Numbered from the stretch's first letter, positions 1-5,241 are shown. The stretch: DNA of 5,267 bases from an uncultured Campylobacter sp. (GCF_938017615.1 NZ_CALIJA010000024.1:1-5267); one strand, 5' to 3'. A program made the numbers and translations. Notes: generated by a model not told the origin, from the letters alone.

Positions 1-1
1 T

Positions 2-304
2 GATCTTTTGCGATCATTACGCCGAATAGAGGAAGCTACGAAATATCTGATTAAGCTGTGTGATGCTAATAGTACATATCACTGTTTTATATTGGGTACG
101 CTAGATATATATGTAAACGGTAATATGCAAGCAGCAATTAAAAGTCTTGAAAAAGTTTGTAATAGCGATCTTAAAGATAGAGATATAGTTTGCAAAAATA
201 TCGAGGAACTAAAAGCCTGCCTAAAAGACAAAGAGTGTAACCCTATAAAAAAAGGTAAAATTATTTTTGAAGGTGTCGAAAGGAAATTGTATGGGGAAAA
301 TTAA
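2..304 (+). CDS. C-terminal part of a cysteine-rich SLR-like protein (5' end outside window)
   Basis: The frame is open to the left edge, so these 100 residues are the end of a longer protein. A TTG at base 8 could serve as a start on paper, but no ribosome binding site is visible and a start there would remove the export signal expected of this family. Six cysteines are present. The first two form a CX7C pair (visible residues 20 and 28), the signature of Hcp-like Sel1 repeats, followed by single cysteines at 53, 64, 73 and 79. The stretch GTLDIYVNGNMQAAIKSLEK matches GIFDIMRRGNIERAFSNYVI of the next gene, and the 25-residue and 9-residue cysteine spacings are the same in both, so the two are paralogues. 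By family analogy it is a disulfide-stabilised helical-repeat protein acting outside the cytoplasm; no specific function can be assigned. The 3' end overlaps the next gene by 14 bases. The coding sequence is very A/T-rich (bases 121-180 contain 17 G+C of 60 by hand count). Confidence 0.75.
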   Translation, partial: DLLRSLRRIEEATKYLIKLCDANSTYHCFILGTLDIYVNGNMQAAIKSLEKVCNSDLKDRDIVCKNIEELKACLKDKECNPIKKGKIIFEGVERKLYGEN

Positions 305-827
305 TTTTGTATTTTATTCCATGATATTTTTAGCTTCTATCGCAATAGCGGATAAGCCTACGGCTGAAGAGGAAAATCTTTACAACGAATGCGATAAAGG
401 AAACGGTAAATATAGCTCATGCACTAAGCTGATAAAAATTTTATCTAAAAAATGTGATGGCGGAGATATGATCGGGTGCGCCGATGTGGGTTATATTATG
501 GGCTTTGAACTGGGTATGCGCGAAGCCTCGGTTGCGCCATTAGATAAATCTTGTAAGGCAGGCGTAGCCGAGTCCTGCTACAATCTGGGAATATTTGACA
601 TTATGAGAAGAGGCAATATCGAAAGGGCTTTTAGTAACTATGTTATAGCTTGCGAAAAATTTAATGATGAGAAAAAACTACTTAAGTTAAAATCTTGCGA
701 ACTAAGAGAAGCTCTAGACGACTGTTTGCGCGACAGCAAAGATCGCGATCCTGTAAAATGTGCTAGAAAGGCATACGGGAAAATTTATCAAAAATACCAT
801 GAAAATGAAAATTCAACCAAGGAGTAA
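291..827 (+). CDS. Exported cysteine-rich SLR-like protein, paralogue of the preceding gene
   Basis: This is a 178-residue protein. I chose the ATG at 291 because AAAGGA (279-284) lies six bases upstream and the product then begins with a clean signal peptide: Lys3, a hydrophobic core FVFYSMIFLASIAIA, and an AIA cleavage site ending at residue 20. A TTG at 267 in the same frame would add eight residues and spoil the signal. The mature part has ten cysteines: C34, C44, the CX7C pairs C55-C63 and C88-C96, then C121, C136, C145 and C157. The two CX7C pairs lie in SLR-like units (KKCDGGDMIGC, KSCKAGVAESC). After residue 100 the normal 36-residue repeat fades into a tail with single cysteines, and this tail is shared with the preceding gene. 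It is probably a periplasmic or secreted disulfide-bonded helical-repeat protein; the ligand is unknown. It overlaps the preceding gene by 14 bases, which suggests co-transcription and translational coupling. An AAGGAG over its last codons serves the next small frame. Confidence 0.85.
   Translation: MGKINFVFYSMIFLASIAIADKPTAEEENLYNECDKGNGKYSSCTKLIKILSKKCDGGDMIGCADVGYIMGFELGMREASVAPLDKSCKAGVAESCYNLGIFDIMRRGNIERAFSNYVIACEKFNDEKKLLKLKSCELREALDDCLRDSKDRDPVKCARKAYGKIYQKYHENENSTKE
819..824 (+). promoter_or_regulatory. Strong Shine-Dalgarno AAGGAG at the end of the second cysteine-rich gene
   Basis: AAGGAG is a near-perfect anti-16S match, placed just before the stop codon of the upstream gene and six bases before the ATG at 831. 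It is the main reason to take the 10-codon frame at 831-863 seriously: a strong initiation signal is spent on a frame that ends almost at once. Confidence 0.6.
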
Positions 828-830
828 AAG

Positions 831-863
831 ATGGCAAATCCAAAGAGGGGGAAAGAGCGATAA
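831..863 (+). CDS. Possible 10-residue leader-like frame (MANPKRGKER)
   Basis: This frame has an ATG six bases after a strong AAGGAG and ends at a TAA that shares its last A with the next ATG (TAATG, 861-865). The product is short and strongly basic and I recognise no family. It could be a leader whose translation delivers ribosomes to the frame at 863. It could also be the first part of a broken gene: adding one base in the GGGGG run at 847-851 would fuse it in frame to 863-1006, giving about 58 residues. There is no homology evidence for expression. Confidence 0.3.
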   Translation: MANPKRGKER

Positions 864-1006
864 TGAAAGAATTCTATCCCGTAATTTTGGCGCCTTTAAT
901 AACGCAAGCCTCGGCAGAGCGTAACCAAAGCGCAGCCGCTAGCAAAGAGATAAAATTTACGTCGTTTTCTGATTTAAATTTATATTGTTTACGAAGGCTG
1001 AAATGA
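863..1006 (+). CDS. Small 47-residue hypothetical protein, coupled to the downstream SLR gene
   Basis: The frame begins at an ATG overlapping the preceding stop (TAATG) and ends at a TGA overlapping the next gene's ATG (ATGA, 1003-1006), so position alone suggests translational coupling on both sides. Upstream, AGGGGG (846-851) is a purine-rich but rather distant ribosome binding site. The product begins MKEFYPVILAPLITQASAER, which looks like a weak, short signal peptide with an ASA cleavage-like site near residue 18. The rest is polar and ends SDLNLYCLRRLK with a single cysteine. I recognise no family. It may be a small exported peptide, or the remnant of a degraded cysteine-rich gene kept because it feeds ribosomes to the next cistron. 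Confidence 0.4.
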   Translation: MKEFYPVILAPLITQASAERNQSAAASKEIKFTSFSDLNLYCLRRLK

Positions 1007-1788
1007 AAGCGCTATTTTTTATACTCGCGTCGGTTCTGTTTTTAAAGGCTGAGAGCGTAAGCGAAATTTATTCTCTAGGGGCGCCTGCGTGCGATATTTA
1101 CGATTTAAATTTAAAGAAATGCAGTAGCGGTGACGGCGAAGCATGTTATTTGGCGGCTTTAATTCTAAATAATAAATCTTGCGCACGAAAAAACGATGAT
1201 TTGGCATTGGAATTTTTTGAAAAATCATGCAGTTTGGGATATGCCAAAGGCTGCATTTTTATGGGGCAAGCGTATTCGCTTACTTCTTTGGACGAAAAAC
1301 ACGCGAAAATCAAGACATATTACGAAAGAGCTTGCGAGCTGGACGCGAAATTTTGCGACGATTACGGGCTTTTATATTTTTATGGTGAAGGCGCAAAAAA
1401 AGACGAGCTTGTGGCAAAAGAGTATTTTAAAAAATCCTGCGATGCGGGAAATCCTGCAGGATGCGGGCACTTTGCCACATCGTTAAACAGAGAGAATGAG
1501 AATATAAACGAGGTTACGAAATTTTATGAAATCGGCTGTAACGGAGAGCATTACCCTTCGTGCTACGCTTACGGACTACTGTTGTGGGCTAAAGTAGATA
1601 AAAATGAAGGCAAAAATTTTTGCAAAAAGGCTTGCAACAGGGGTAATGTAAAGGAGGCGTGCAAATGGTTGCTTGATATGAGCGAGGAGGAGAAAGAGCA
1701 AATTTTATATTTAAGGCGGTATTTAAAGCTGAGCTGCAAAGACGGCGACGCGCAAATGTGCAAGGATTTAGGAAAAATAGGGAATTAG
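1003..1788 (+). CDS. Secreted cysteine-rich Sel1-like repeat (Hcp-like) protein
   Basis: This is a 261-residue protein starting at ATG 1003, with GAAGG (993-997) five bases upstream. The start gives a signal peptide: Lys2, the hydrophobic core ALFFILASVLFL, and an LKA cleavage site ending at residue 16. A TTG at 985 in the same frame would place six extra residues before the signal. The mature part carries seven SLR-like units marked by cysteine pairs C40-C48, C76-C84, C111-C118, C146-C154, C179-C187, C211-C220 and C245-C253, spaced 32-36 residues apart. The clearest unit is residues 121-146 (YGLLYFYGEG, then AKEYFKKSC). Five pairs are CX7C; one is CX6C and one CX8C. Extra cysteines at 30, 60 and 207 bring the total to 17. 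By analogy with Helicobacter Hcp proteins, each pair locks a helix-turn-helix unit and the whole forms a solenoid for protein or ligand binding outside the cytoplasm. The partner is unknown. Its ATG overlaps the stop of the preceding small frame, so it should be translated from the same message. Confidence 0.9.
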   Translation: MKALFFILASVLFLKAESVSEIYSLGAPACDIYDLNLKKCSSGDGEACYLAALILNNKSCARKNDDLALEFFEKSCSLGYAKGCIFMGQAYSLTSLDEKHAKIKTYYERACELDAKFCDDYGLLYFYGEGAKKDELVAKEYFKKSCDAGNPAGCGHFATSLNRENENINEVTKFYEIGCNGEHYPSCYAYGLLLWAKVDKNEGKNFCKKACNRGNVKEACKWLLDMSEEEKEQILYLRRYLKLSCKDGDAQMCKDLGKIGN

Positions 1789-1815
1789 GGCAGAATTTTA
1801 AATACTAAATTGCCC
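1788..1815 (+). terminator. Hairpin at the 3' end of the SLR gene, possible weak terminator
   Basis: GGGC (1788-1791) pairs with GCCC (1812-1815), and AATTT (1794-1798) with AAATT (1807-1811), leaving a two-base bulge and an eight-base loop. The stem begins on the last base of the TAG stop. No T-run follows, so this is not a canonical intrinsic terminator. It may protect the 3' end of the message or act as a weak terminator before the ppk1 promoter. Confidence 0.3.
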
Positions 1816-1865
1816 CACTTGCAAGCTCATGAAATTCGGACTTTAAAATTTAATCTTAATTGGGC

Positions 1866-1871
1866 TATAAT
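1866..1871 (+). promoter_or_regulatory. Predicted -10 box TATAAT for ppk1
   Basis: An exact TATAAT lies 30 bases before the ppk1 ATG, which would put transcription start near 1877-1879 and give a leader of about 25 bases. The upstream stretch is A/T-rich (TTTAAAATTTAATCTTAATT) with no clear -35 hexamer. Campylobacter housekeeping promoters typically rely on an extended -10 and periodic A/T tracts rather than a -35 box, which fits. It implies that ppk1 can be transcribed independently of the SLR genes upstream. Confidence 0.55.
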
Positions 1872-1901
1872 CTTAGAATTAATATTCAAAAAGGAGTTTT
1901 T

Positions 1902-3983
1902 ATGCAAACACAAAATAATTTTATAAACCGCGAGCTAAGCTGGCTACGCTTCAATACCCGCGTGCTGGAACAATGCAAAAAGGATATCCCGCTAATTGAA
2001 AAATTAAAATTTCTAGCGATTTACAGCACGAATTTAGACGAATTTTATATGATCCGCGTGGCGGGCTTGAAGCAGCTTTTTACCGCCGGCGTTATAACCA
2101 GCGGCGATGACGAGATGACGCCTCTTGAGCAGCTGCGCGCGATCCGCTCCTATCTAAGAAACGAACAAACCGAGCTTGAGCAGCAGTATTTCGGCATCCA
2201 AAAAGAGCTTTGCAAAAACGGGCTTTTTATCAAAAGCTACGACGAGCTGCCGCCCGAGCTAAAGCCGGTGGCGGACGAGTTTTTCTTCTCGCAGATAATG
2301 CCAGTAATCGTCCCGATCGCAGTGGATGCGACCCATCCTTTCCCACATCTAAATAATCTCAGCTTCTCCCTCGCGGTCAAGCTCTGCGATGAGGGCGCAC
2401 CCGAGTCGGTGCATTTCGGGATGATTAGAATTCCGCGCGTGATCCCGCGCTTCGTGCAGGTCGCGCAAAACACCTACGTGCCGATCGGCACCATCGTAAA
2501 GCGCCATGCGGAGGAGATTTTCCCCGGCTACAAGCTCATCAGCTCCGCAGCCTTCCGCGTCACGCGAAACGCAGATATCGTAATCGAGGAGGAGGAAGCG
2601 GACGATTTTATGATGATTTTAGAAGCGGGGCTTAAACTACGCCGCAAAGGGGCTTTCGTACGACTTCAGATCGAAAAAGATGCCGATGCTGAGCTTTTAG
2701 AATTTCTAAATTCCCATCTTAAAATTTTTTACAAAGATATATATGAATGCGCCGTGCCGCTTACGCTAGACGGGCTTTGGGAGATCGCTTCCAATAAGGA
2801 TTTTTCCTTTCTAGCCCATCCTCAGTATCTACCAAAGACGCTGCCCCCCTTTAACGAAAACACCTCCGTTATGAGCGCGATGGAGAAGGAGGATATCTTG
2901 TTAATTCATCCTTACGAGAGCTTCGATCCGGTGCAAAAGCTCATCAAAGAGGCCGCAAAAGATCCAAAGGTCATCTCGATCCGTATGACGCTGTATCGCG
3001 TGGAGAAAAACTCCCCGATCGTCCAGAGCCTGATCGAGGCCGCAAGCGACGGTAAGCAGGTAACGGTGATGGTCGAGCTTAAGGCGAGGTTTGATGAGGA
3101 AAACAACCTGCACTGGGCGAAGGCTCTCGAAGACGCGGGCGCGCACGTAATCTACGGTATCACGGGCTTTAAAGTCCACGCCAAGGTAACTCAGATCATC
3201 AAAAAAGAGGACGGCAAGCTAAAATTTTATATCCACCTAGGCACGGGCAACTACAACGGCTCGAGCGCTAAAATTTACACCGACGTGAGCTTTTTTACCT
3301 GCGGCGACCGCTTCGATAAGGACACGACGAATTTCTTTCACATCCTCTCGGGCTACAACAAAAACCGCAAGCTCGATAACCTCTCTATGTCGCCGATGCA
3401 GATCAAAGAGCGGCTTTTAGCGATGATAAAAAACGAGGAGAAAAAAGGCTCCGCCGGCAGGATCATCGCCAAGATGAACGCTCTTGTCGACGGCGATATG
3501 ATCAAGGCGCTGTATAAAGCAAGCGCCGCGGGCGTAAAGATCGATCTCATCGTGCGCGGCATCTGCTGCTTGCGCCCGGCGCTTAAGGGCGTTAGCGAAA
3601 ACATCCGCGTGATCTCGATCGTCGGCAAATACCTGGAACACGCTAGAATTTTTTACTTCGCGCACGCCCAGCCCAGCCTATACATCGCGAGCGCGGATTG
3701 GATGCCGCGAAATTTAGAGCGCAGACTGGAGCTGATGAGCCCGATTTACAACGAAAATTTGCAAAACAAGCTCAAAGAAATTTTAAAGCTTCAGCTAAGC
3801 GATAACGAGCTCGCATTCGAGCTGCAAAGCAGCGGCGAGTACCGAAAGATCGTGCCGAAAAAGGGCGAAGATAAGATCGATGATCAGGAATTTTTAGAAG
3901 CTTATTTTAGTAAAATTTATAAAAACATCCGCAAACACGACGAAAGCGGCACGGCACTAACTAAGCTTTTAAAAGAGAGTTAA
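1902..3983 (+). CDS. ppk: Polyphosphate kinase PPK1
   Basis: PPK1 transfers the terminal phosphate of ATP to a growing inorganic polyphosphate chain, reversibly, through a phosphohistidine; it acts in the cytoplasm or at the inner membrane. The product is 693 residues, close to the 688 of the E. coli enzyme, so it is complete. The ATG at 1902 was chosen because AAGGAG (1891-1896) sits five bases upstream and the protein then opens with the family start FINRELSWLRFN; a TTG at 1860 in the same frame lies before the likely transcription start. STNLDEF (42-48) carries the Asn that contacts adenine in E. coli PPK. Catalytic His426 is in KVHAKV and His445 in IHLGTGNYN (E. coli His435 and His454). 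Arg366 in RMTLYR and Arg396 in ELKARF match the metal/phosphate-binding arginines, and His580 in YLEHARIF matches E. coli His592. All four domains (N, H, C1, C2) are accounted for. No ppx follows it here. In Campylobacter and Helicobacter, PPK1 supports stress survival and virulence. The gene is G+C-richer than its neighbours. Confidence 0.98.
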   Translation: MQTQNNFINRELSWLRFNTRVLEQCKKDIPLIEKLKFLAIYSTNLDEFYMIRVAGLKQLFTAGVITSGDDEMTPLEQLRAIRSYLRNEQTELEQQYFGIQKELCKNGLFIKSYDELPPELKPVADEFFFSQIMPVIVPIAVDATHPFPHLNNLSFSLAVKLCDEGAPESVHFGMIRIPRVIPRFVQVAQNTYVPIGTIVKRHAEEIFPGYKLISSAAFRVTRNADIVIEEEEADDFMMILEAGLKLRRKGAFVRLQIEKDADAELLEFLNSHLKIFYKDIYECAVPLTLDGLWEIASNKDFSFLAHPQYLPKTLPPFNENTSVMSAMEKEDILLIHPYESFDPVQKLIKEAAKDPKVISIRMTLYRVEKNSPIVQSLIEAASDGKQVTVMVELKARFDEENNLHWAKALEDAGAHVIYGITGFKVHAKVTQIIKKEDGKLKFYIHLGTGNYNGSSAKIYTDVSFFTCGDRFDKDTTNFFHILSGYNKNRKLDNLSMSPMQIKERLLAMIKNEEKKGSAGRIIAKMNALVDGDMIKALYKASAAGVKIDLIVRGICCLRPALKGVSENIRVISIVGKYLEHARIFYFAHAQPSLYIASADWMPRNLERRLELMSPIYNENLQNKLKEILKLQLSDNELAFELQSSGEYRKIVPKKGEDKIDDQEFLEAYFSKIYKNIRKHDESGTALTKLLKES

Positions 3984-3996
3984 GTGCGCGCCGGAT

Positions 3997-4034
3997 TTGC
4001 GCGCTAGATCGCTTGGCATTAAGCTTGCGCGCTA
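3997..4034 (+). repeat. Direct repeat TTGCGCGCTA, two copies
   Basis: The ten-base word TTGCGCGCTA occurs at 3997-4006 and again at 4025-4034, starting 28 bases apart. Each copy contains a self-complementary GCGCGC, so copies can pair with themselves or with each other, allowing alternative folds. Between them, GCTT (4011-4014) and AAGC (4021-4024) can form a short extra stem. No function is known. Confidence 0.4.
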
Positions 4035-4057
4035 AGCCCACGCGCAGACCGAGATCA

Positions 4058-4063
4058 TAAAAT
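4058..4063 (+). promoter_or_regulatory. Possible -10 box TAAAAT for the third SLR gene
   Basis: TAAAAT in an A/T-rich patch (ATAAAATATTAGAT) is the best promoter-like element between ppk1 and the SLR gene. It would give a leader of roughly 55-60 bases containing the TTGCGC/GCGCAA hairpin. It departs from TATAAT at one position and no -35 box is visible, so read-through from ppk1 is an alternative. Confidence 0.25.
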
Positions 4064-4127
4064 ATTAGATGCAGAATTTTGCGCCGCAAATGCGCAAGTA
4101 GATTTACAGAAATTTCAAAGGGATTAA

Positions 4128-5153
4128 ATGAAAAGATATCTTTATCTAGCCGTTATAGCTATGTTTTGCATGGGCGGAGTCTTTGAAGACGCGGATAAGC
4201 TCTATGAGGACGGCGATTATCCTAAAGCGATAAAAATGTGGCAGCGCAGCTGCGACAGCGGAGAGGCGCAAAGCTGCTATAGGCTCGGAAACTTATATCG
4301 ATTCGGCAGGAACGTCACTCAAAACTATCAAAAAGCGGCGAATTTTTATCAAAAAGCCTGCGATGACGGAGATATGACCGGTTGCTATGAGCTTGCAGGA
4401 CTATACTTTGAAGGCTATGGCGTTAGACAAGATTATCAAAAGGCTGCGAGCCTGCACCAAAAGGCTTGCGACGGCGGTAATATGTTTTCGTGCAATTTGC
4501 TTGCAATTTCATACGAATCCGGTATCGGCGTCTCAAGAGACAGGCACAAGGCTATGGTTTTGCGTCAAATGATTTGCGATAACGGTGATGCAGATATGTG
4601 TAATAACCTTGCATATTTATATAAAAACAGCGACAAGGTCAGACAGGATTTGCAAAAGGCGGAGAGCCTATATAAAAAAGCGGCTGTTTTGTACCAAAAG
4701 AAGGCTCAAATAAATCAAAAGAAATGCGATGAAGGCGACTTATATGAGTGCCAGCGCCTAGCGGATCTATATATAGACGGCAGGGGCGTAGAGAAGGATT
4801 TCAAAAAGGCTGCGGATTTATACCAAAAGGCTTGTGATGGCGGCAGGGCGGCGGCGTGCTTGACTCTGGGAGACTTTTACAAAGCAGGTAATTACCAAAA
4901 AGCAGAAAGCCTATATCAAAGCGGGCTAAATTTGCTTAAAAATACTTGCGAGAGCGGGGATGCGGACTCGTGTAGTTATCTCGGGGATTTATACAAAAAT
5001 GGATGGCATATTAAACAAGATAGATCCTTAGCAAAAGAATTTTACGGGAAAGCATGCGATTTAGCAGAGCAGATCGGCTGCGACGAATACAAGCAATTAA
5101 ACGAATCGGAACTCATAGATGATAAACACGGCATCGCACCGAGCACGCCTTAA
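4128..5153 (+). CDS. Secreted Hcp-like Sel1-repeat protein with eight CX7C units
   Basis: This is a 341-residue protein starting at ATG 4128, with AAAGGGA (4117-4123) four bases upstream. The N-terminus is a signal peptide (KRYLYLAVIAMFCMGG) with cleavage probably near residues 17-22. Cys14 is not in a good lipobox because Phe precedes it. Eight CX7C pairs follow: C42-C50, C78-C86, C114-C122, C150-C158, C200-C208, C236-C244, C274-C282 and C310-C318. Most units are 36 residues apart, the classic SLR period, with typical motifs such as KACDGGNMFSC, LAGLYFEGYGVRQDYQKAA and LADLYIDGRGVEKDFKKAA. Two intervals deviate: 50 residues between units 4 and 5, and 38 between units 6 and 7. The C-terminal 20 residues are a polar tail. 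In Helicobacter Hcp proteins each pair forms a disulfide clamping an alpha/alpha hairpin, and the repeats stack into a solenoid. The role here is probably protein or peptidoglycan-fragment binding in the periplasm or outside the cell; beta-lactamase activity has been reported for Hcp proteins but cannot be inferred here. It lies 144 bases after ppk1, probably with its own promoter. Confidence 0.95.
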   Translation: MKRYLYLAVIAMFCMGGVFEDADKLYEDGDYPKAIKMWQRSCDSGEAQSCYRLGNLYRFGRNVTQNYQKAANFYQKACDDGDMTGCYELAGLYFEGYGVRQDYQKAASLHQKACDGGNMFSCNLLAISYESGIGVSRDRHKAMVLRQMICDNGDADMCNNLAYLYKNSDKVRQDLQKAESLYKKAAVLYQKKAQINQKKCDEGDLYECQRLADLYIDGRGVEKDFKKAADLYQKACDGGRAAACLTLGDFYKAGNYQKAESLYQSGLNLLKNTCESGDADSCSYLGDLYKNGWHIKQDRSLAKEFYGKACDLAEQIGCDEYKQLNESELIDDKHGIAPSTP

Positions 5154-5158
5154 TCCAT

Positions 5159-5176
5159 GAAAGCTTGCATGCTTTC
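5159..5176 (+). other. Small hairpin just after the third SLR gene
   Basis: GAAAGC (5159-5164) and GCTTTC (5171-5176) form a six-pair stem with loop TTGCAT, five bases after the TAA stop. A U-G pair (5158 with 5177) could extend it. No T-run follows, so it looks more like a 3'-end stabilising structure than a complete intrinsic terminator. Confidence 0.35.
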
Positions 5177-5215
5177 GCGCAAACAAGGCTACGCAATCAG
5201 CGAGCTATCAAATTT

Positions 5216-5241
5216 TTTAGAATTTTAAAATTCTAAATTTT
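5216..5241 (+). terminator. Perfect 22-base A/T-rich palindrome with trailing TTTT, probable terminator
   Basis: Bases 5216-5226 (TTTAGAATTTT) and 5227-5237 (AAAATTCTAAA) are perfect inverse complements, followed directly by TTTT (5238-5241). As RNA on the + strand this gives a stem of about nine pairs with a UUAA loop and a short U-tract. The stem has one G-C pair, so it would be weak by E. coli standards but is typical of A/T-rich genomes. On the - strand no T-run follows, so bidirectional use is less likely. Nothing else is supported in 5154-5267. Confidence 0.45.

Larger units (their letters stand above)
3984..4127 (+). other. Structured, G+C-rich spacer between ppk1 and the third SLR gene
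   Basis: This spacer holds no credible reading frame. It contains three small inverted repeats: GCGCGC/GCGCGC (3986-3991 with 3999-4004, seven-base loop), TGCGCG/CGCGCA (4026-4031 with 4041-4046, nine-base loop) and TTGCGC/GCGCAA (4079-4084 with 4092-4097, seven-base loop). None is followed by a T-run. The first two could form a 3' structure for ppk1; the third would lie in the leader of the next gene. The region could also be the worn remains of a coding sequence, since its G+C content resembles ppk1 rather than a typical spacer. Confidence 0.45.

Noticed and set aside
267..290. TTG start at 267 for the second cysteine-rich gene
   Set aside because: The ATG at 291 has AAAGGA at the right distance and gives a proper signal peptide; starting at 267 would add a charged extension ahead of it.
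981..986. TATATT as a -10 box for the middle SLR gene
   Set aside because: Transcription would start at about the ribosome binding site (993-997), leaving no usable leader; the ATGA overlap favours read-through.
971..1113. Repeated word GATTTAAATTTA at 971-982 and 1102-1113
   Set aside because: It is twelve bases of low-complexity A/T sequence, a word expected to recur by chance in such a genome, and the second copy is inside coding sequence.
1019..1763. Minus-strand and +2-frame open frames inside the middle SLR gene, including 1196-1486 +
   Set aside because: The overlapping SLR frame has a signal peptide and regular cysteine repeats; the others show no family features.
1860..1901. TTG start at 1860 for ppk1
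   Set aside because: The TATAAT box at 1866 and AAGGAG at 1891 place transcription and translation start downstream, and PPK1 homology begins just after the ATG at 1902.
2845..2852. Run of six C in ppk1 as a phase-variable tract
   Set aside because: The frame is intact on both sides, the run is short, and ppk1 is not a typical switching gene.
2237..3665. Several minus-strand open frames of 64-92 codons within ppk1
   Set aside because: They lie antisense to a fully conserved PPK1, have no recognisable domains or convincing ribosome binding sites, and are what G+C-rich codon bias produces on the opposite strand.
4128..4172. Lipoprotein signal in the third SLR protein (Cys14)
   Set aside because: The residues before the cysteine are A-M-F; Phe at -1 does not fit a lipobox, so ordinary signal peptidase I cleavage is more likely.
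4387..4572. 61-codon + strand frame inside the third SLR gene
   Set aside because: It is an out-of-frame shadow of the repeat-coding sequence, with no ribosome binding site or domain.
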